Source: Saprospiraceae bacterium
Lineage (GTDB): Bacteria; Bacteroidota; Bacteroidia; Chitinophagales; Saprospiraceae
Length of the DNA stretch: 10,009 bases
Reading direction: 5' to 3'
Assembly: GCA_013001805.1 (NCBI GenBank)
Contig: JABDLW010000332.1
Coordinates: 1-10,009, forward strand
The notes under the pieces were generated by a model, which was given only the letters and a program-made list of their open reading frames with translations, was not told the DNA's origin and ran no database searches. The position numbers and the translations under genes were made by a program. Below, one piece after another: positions 7,098 through 10,009 of the stretch (the stretch's first letter is position 1; the number at the start of each line of letters is the position of its first letter).

Positions 7098-9230
7098 ATG
7101 GGTTTTCAGACAAAAATCATTAACGCCTTACTGGTTGTATTCATGTTATCCATCATGTCTTGCATCAGACATCGTGCAGCCATTCAATGGCCGGTGTATA
7201 AGGCAGATCGGTCCAGTTCTAGCTACTCGCCGGCCACTCAAATAAATCGCACCAATGTCGGCTATTTACAAATGGCCTGGCAATTTGATCCGGCAGACGC
7301 CCCTGCCGGAGTGCGCTACGGTAAATACGAATGCAATCCCATCGTTGTTGATGGAATAATATACGCCACGTCAGCACGTCGACGTGTCTATGCAATTGAA
7401 GCCAATACGGGGATGAAAATTTGGTCTTTCGATCCTTTTAATGGGGCCAGAGGTGGTGGGATGTGCCGGGGAGTAACTCATTGGTCAAATCAAGATGAAT
7501 CCAGGATCCTCTTTACTGCTGATCATTTTCTATATGCCCTGGAAGCATCTTCAGGAAAGGCGATATTAAGTTTCGGACAAAACGGCCGGGTGGATCTGAA
7601 TGAAAATCTTGGAGTAAATGCCGATTCGGTATGGGTAAAACCCACTTCACCGGGTATCATCTATCGCGACCTCATTATTTTGGGTTCCGAAGTATCGGAA
7701 TCTTACGATGCTGCACCAGGTCATATCCGAGCCTACAATGTGAAGACCGGCGAAATGGAATGGATTTTTCATACGATACCTCAGCCAGGTGAATTTGGCT
7801 ATGAAACCTGGCCACCCAATGCCTGGACATACACTGGTGGAGCAAACAATTGGGGAGGTATGAGCCTCGATATTGAGAGAGGTTTGGTTTTTGCCCCGCT
7901 AGGGTCCCCCACTTATGATTTCTATGGTGCCAATCGCAAGGGTGCGAATCTATTTGGCAATTGTTTGGTAGCCTTGGAAGCAGCAACCGGCAAGCGCGTC
8001 TGGCATTTTCAATCGGTACATCATGACCTTTGGGATTATGATTTACCTGCTCCTCCGACCCTGGTTTCTATGCAGATAGATAGTAGTTCCCGGGACCTGG
8101 TATCCCTCACCACCAAAACAGGATTTTTATTCCTGTTCGACCGGGAAACCGGTGAATCGGTGTTTCCCATCGAGGAAATACCCGTCCCACCTGCCATTGT
8201 AGAAGGCGAAGAAAGTTGGCCAACACAACCTTTTCCCACGGGACCTCCTCCTTTTTCCCAGCAAAAATTGACTGAATCAGATCTTACAGATGTCTCACCG
8301 GAAGCACGGGAATTCGTATTGGAACGTTTTCAAAACTTACGGTCAGAGGGACTTTATACACCAGCAACTGCTGAGGGCACGATCATGCTGCCAGGTACTC
8401 GTGGTGGTGCAGAATGGGGTGGATCGGCCTATGATCCCCAGACCGGTCTTCTATATATCAACGCCAATGAGTCTCCCGAGCTCTTGACTTTGCATAAGGC
8501 CGGTCAACAGCCCGCTGGCAGATTTAGTTTTTATGACTATGGATCGCGCTACTATAAGAACTATTGTGCTTCATGTCATATGGATGACCTGGTTGGCGAT
8601 ATCTCAAGTCCTTCACTCCAGGATCTCAAAAGTCGGTTAGCCCGGGAAGAAACGCTGGAAAAAATAAAGAAAGGCGCCGGACGCATGCCTGGCTTTACTT
8701 TAATGACCAAAAATGAGGAAAAAGCGATCATTGCCTTTTTATATGATGAAAGTAAGGATGAAATTGTGCCACGCTCAACGAGACCAGAATCAAATAAAGG
8801 CTATCAGAATGTGACCGCTTATAGTAGCTTTAATGACCAGAATGGTTACCCTGCTATCAAGCAACCGTGGGGAACATTAAATGCTTATAATGTAAATACC
8901 GGGAAATACGAATGGCAAATACCATTGGGTAATTATCCCGAAGTGCAAAAATCAGATGATTCTCATACCGGGGCAGAAAATTGGGGTGGACCTATCGTTA
9001 CTGCAGGGGGACTGGTTTTTATTGCCGCAACCAAGGATGAAAAATTCAGGGCATTCGATAAATCCAATGGTCAACTACTTTGGGAGACCGAATTAGCCGG
9101 TGGTGGATATGCCACGCCCGCGACTTATATGCACAAGGGTATTCAATACGTCCTTATTTCAGTTACCGGAACGAATGAAAATCCGTCAGGTACGATACGA
9201 GCCTTTGCCGTGCCTAAACAATATCGTTGA
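7098..9230 (+). CDS. PQQ-dependent dehydrogenase with internal cytochrome c domain, lipoprotein
   Basis: This is a 710-residue quinoprotein dehydrogenase. It carries an N-terminal lipoprotein signal: a hydrophobic stretch and the lipobox IMSC, with Cys22 as the lipidated residue, so it is anchored on the outer side of a membrane. The rest is an eight-bladed propeller with repeated tryptophan-docking strands (VYAIEANTGMKIWSFDP at 97-113, VALEAATGKRVWHFQ at 291-305, LNAYNVNTGKYEWQIPLG at 594-611). HHDLWDYDLPAPP (308-320) and TKTGFLFLFDR (339-349) resemble the PQQ and catalytic segments of membrane glucose dehydrogenase. A c-type cytochrome domain is inserted at about 478-550: haem motif CASCH (490-494), with Met530 in GRMPGF as likely axial ligand. 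Electrons should pass from PQQ to this haem. The substrate, an alcohol or sugar, is not determinable. AGAGGATGAG just upstream is a good ribosome binding site. Confidence 0.93.
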   Translation: MGFQTKIINALLVVFMLSIMSCIRHRAAIQWPVYKADRSSSSYSPATQINRTNVGYLQMAWQFDPADAPAGVRYGKYECNPIVVDGIIYATSARRRVYAIEANTGMKIWSFDPFNGARGGGMCRGVTHWSNQDESRILFTADHFLYALEASSGKAILSFGQNGRVDLNENLGVNADSVWVKPTSPGIIYRDLIILGSEVSESYDAAPGHIRAYNVKTGEMEWIFHTIPQPGEFGYETWPPNAWTYTGGANNWGGMSLDIERGLVFAPLGSPTYDFYGANRKGANLFGNCLVALEAATGKRVWHFQSVHHDLWDYDLPAPPTLVSMQIDSSSRDLVSLTTKTGFLFLFDRETGESVFPIEEIPVPPAIVEGEESWPTQPFPTGPPPFSQQKLTESDLTDVSPEAREFVLERFQNLRSEGLYTPATAEGTIMLPGTRGGAEWGGSAYDPQTGLLYINANESPELLTLHKAGQQPAGRFSFYDYGSRYYKNYCASCHMDDLVGDISSPSLQDLKSRLAREETLEKIKKGAGRMPGFTLMTKNEEKAIIAFLYDESKDEIVPRSTRPESNKGYQNVTAYSSFNDQNGYPAIKQPWGTLNAYNVNTGKYEWQIPLGNYPEVQKSDDSHTGAENWGGPIVTAGGLVFIAATKDEKFRAFDKSNGQLLWETELAGGGYATPATYMHKGIQYVLISVTGTNENPSGTIRAFAVPKQYR

Positions 9231-9543
9231 TAACAACGAAATAGACATTTTGCTGAAACCTCCCGTTCCACCGCCGCAAGAACGGTGAAGTACTGGCATG
9301 CTGCACAACTTAAATTACTGCGGCACTTGGGCATTCCTCATGGAGGATTACGCCATTTCTCCCTCAGAAAGTTAGGTTGAATGACTGTGGTTCACTCCCC
9401 TCACTAAGCGCTGTGTTACGTCCCAGCCGCTGGCATCAGGAACATATCACTCACAGATAGCACTTCGAGAATGCCACTGAAAAAAGTATACAACTCCCAC
9501 ATTCCTTTCAAAGCGACTTCCATCAAAAACTGTGAACAAAATA
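9231..9543. other. Intergenic region with no recognisable gene
   Basis: This stretch between the PQQ dehydrogenase and the twin palindromes has no convincing open frame on either strand and no tRNA-like or CRISPR-like pattern. A 6-base stem, CCGTTC (9263-9268) with GAACGG (9280-9285), stands 32 bases past the dehydrogenase stop. It is not followed by a T-run, so it is at best a weak transcript end. The middle portion is more GC-rich than the AT-rich stretch from about 9530 onward and could be a decayed sequence, but I recognise nothing in it. Confidence 0.5.
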
Positions 9544-9607
9544 ATGCAACCAGTAAGTTGCATAAATCAATTTTAGTTCTTAAATTAGCAACCAATAAGT
9601 TGCATAA
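9544..9607. promoter_or_regulatory. Twin palindromic operators GCAAC-N6-GTTGC
   Basis: The first copy (9544-9563) is ATGCAAC-CAGTAA-GTTGCAT, a perfect inverted repeat with 7-base arms. The second (9588-9603) is GCAAC-CAATAA-GTTGC. The longer 20-base unit (9546-9565 and 9588-9607) differs at only one position between copies. The copies are 42 bases apart, close to four helical turns, so two bound dimers would sit on the same DNA face. The second ends 20 bases before the next gene's ATG. This is the pattern of a repressor or activator controlling the DinB/YfiT-like gene; the regulator is not in this window. Confidence 0.7.
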
Positions 9608-9627
9608 TAATTAAAATAGTAACAATT

Positions 9628-10009
9628 ATGAATCAAACAGAAATTAATGAACGTACAGACTTACTTTGCAAAATGTTGCAGTTTCAGGAAGGGATTTATG
9701 AAAATACCCTGGTTGAGTTAGATGACGATCTCGCACTCAAGAGACCCAATGATCGCACCAACCACATCAACTGGTTGTTAGGGCATTTATTACATTGCCG
9801 GGTGATGCTGATGAATATGATAGGTAAGAAAACCGCCTACCCATTTGAAGGCATTTACTGGTCACCGATTGAAGATGGTAAATACCGAACGATAGGCGAG
9901 ATTTCAGATTCATTCTCTCAGATCAGTAAAGAATTGATTTCTAATCTTGAGAATTTAGGGATCGAAAACCTGGATCGCAAAAAAGAACCAGAGCAACCCA
10001 CACTGCAGG
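9628..10009 (+). CDS. DinB/YfiT-like four-helix-bundle protein, truncated by the window end
   Basis: An open frame of 127 complete codons runs off the window edge. The start MNQTEINERTDLLCKMLQFQ and the following THIN-like helix NHINWLLGHLLHCRVML (45-61) resemble the DinB-like superfamily (Bacillus DinB/YfiT), whose members bind a metal through three histidines and often act as thiol-dependent transferases. His46 in NHINW or His53 in GHLLH would be the first ligand; the other histidines should lie beyond the window. No signal peptide is seen. Twin palindromes immediately upstream suggest dedicated regulation. No clear Shine-Dalgarno precedes the ATG. The superfamily is likely but the reaction is unknown. 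Confidence 0.8.
   Translation, partial: MNQTEINERTDLLCKMLQFQEGIYENTLVELDDDLALKRPNDRTNHINWLLGHLLHCRVMLMNMIGKKTAYPFEGIYWSPIEDGKYRTIGEISDSFSQISKELISNLENLGIENLDRKKEPEQPTLQ

Noticed and set aside
6679..7113. Open minus-strand frame of 144 codons opposite the end of the PhyH gene
   Set aside because: It lies mostly antisense to a clearly coding gene with intact catalytic motifs, and its translation has no recognisable domain.
7675..7986. Open minus-strand frame of 103 codons within the PQQ dehydrogenase
   Set aside because: It lies wholly antisense to the propeller coding sequence and shows no recognisable features.
9263..9285. CCGTTC/GAACGG hairpin as an intrinsic terminator of the dehydrogenase gene
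   Set aside because: The stem is only 6 bases with an 11-base loop, and no T-run follows.
1..10009. CRISPR array, tRNA, rRNA or insertion sequence
   Set aside because: No regularly spaced repeats beyond the two short pairs described, no cloverleaf-like sequence, and no transposase or terminal inverted repeats were seen.

Overview
The window looks like chromosomal DNA from a member of the Bacteroidota. The main reasons are the gene order of an XRE/S24 repressor, DNA polymerase IV and a short DnaE-type polymerase, which I recall as typical of that phylum, the moderate to low GC content, and several starts with weak or no Shine-Dalgarno sequence. The call is by recognition of families; no database search was run.

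Left part (1-5945): a short open tail of an unidentified gene (1-83) converges on a minus-strand gene for a LexA-like, probably self-cleaving repressor (106-900). A 375-base divergent intergenic region follows. It holds a duplicated start-codon segment, a perfect TCTATT-ATA-AATAGA palindrome that may be the repressor's operator, and a potential folded RNA leader (about 1030-1123). To the right on the plus strand lie an intact Y-family polymerase (dinB, Pol IV), a 1018-residue C-family polymerase related to DnaE with a degenerate PHP domain, and a small rhodanese gene that starts within a few tens of bases of the dnaE stop. I read repressor, Pol IV and DnaE-like protein as a damage-inducible translesion synthesis cassette. 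It is analogous to the proteobacterial LexA/ImuA-ImuB-DnaE2 system but has a catalytically complete Y-family member and no ImuA.

Middle part (6057-9230): a phytanoyl-CoA dioxygenase-family Fe(II)/2-oxoglutarate enzyme is followed by a predicted lipoprotein PQQ-dependent dehydrogenase whose beta-propeller carries an internal c-type cytochrome domain. The pair suggests oxidation of a small organic substrate, with electrons delivered to haem in the periplasm. The substrate cannot be read from the sequence.

Right part (9231-10009): about 400 bases without a convincing gene end in two near-identical GCAAC-N6-GTTGC palindromes exactly 42 bases apart. They lie just upstream of a truncated gene for a DinB/YfiT-like four-helix-bundle protein, which is unrelated to the Pol IV dinB despite the shared name. 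The repeats are a likely operator pair for a regulator encoded elsewhere.
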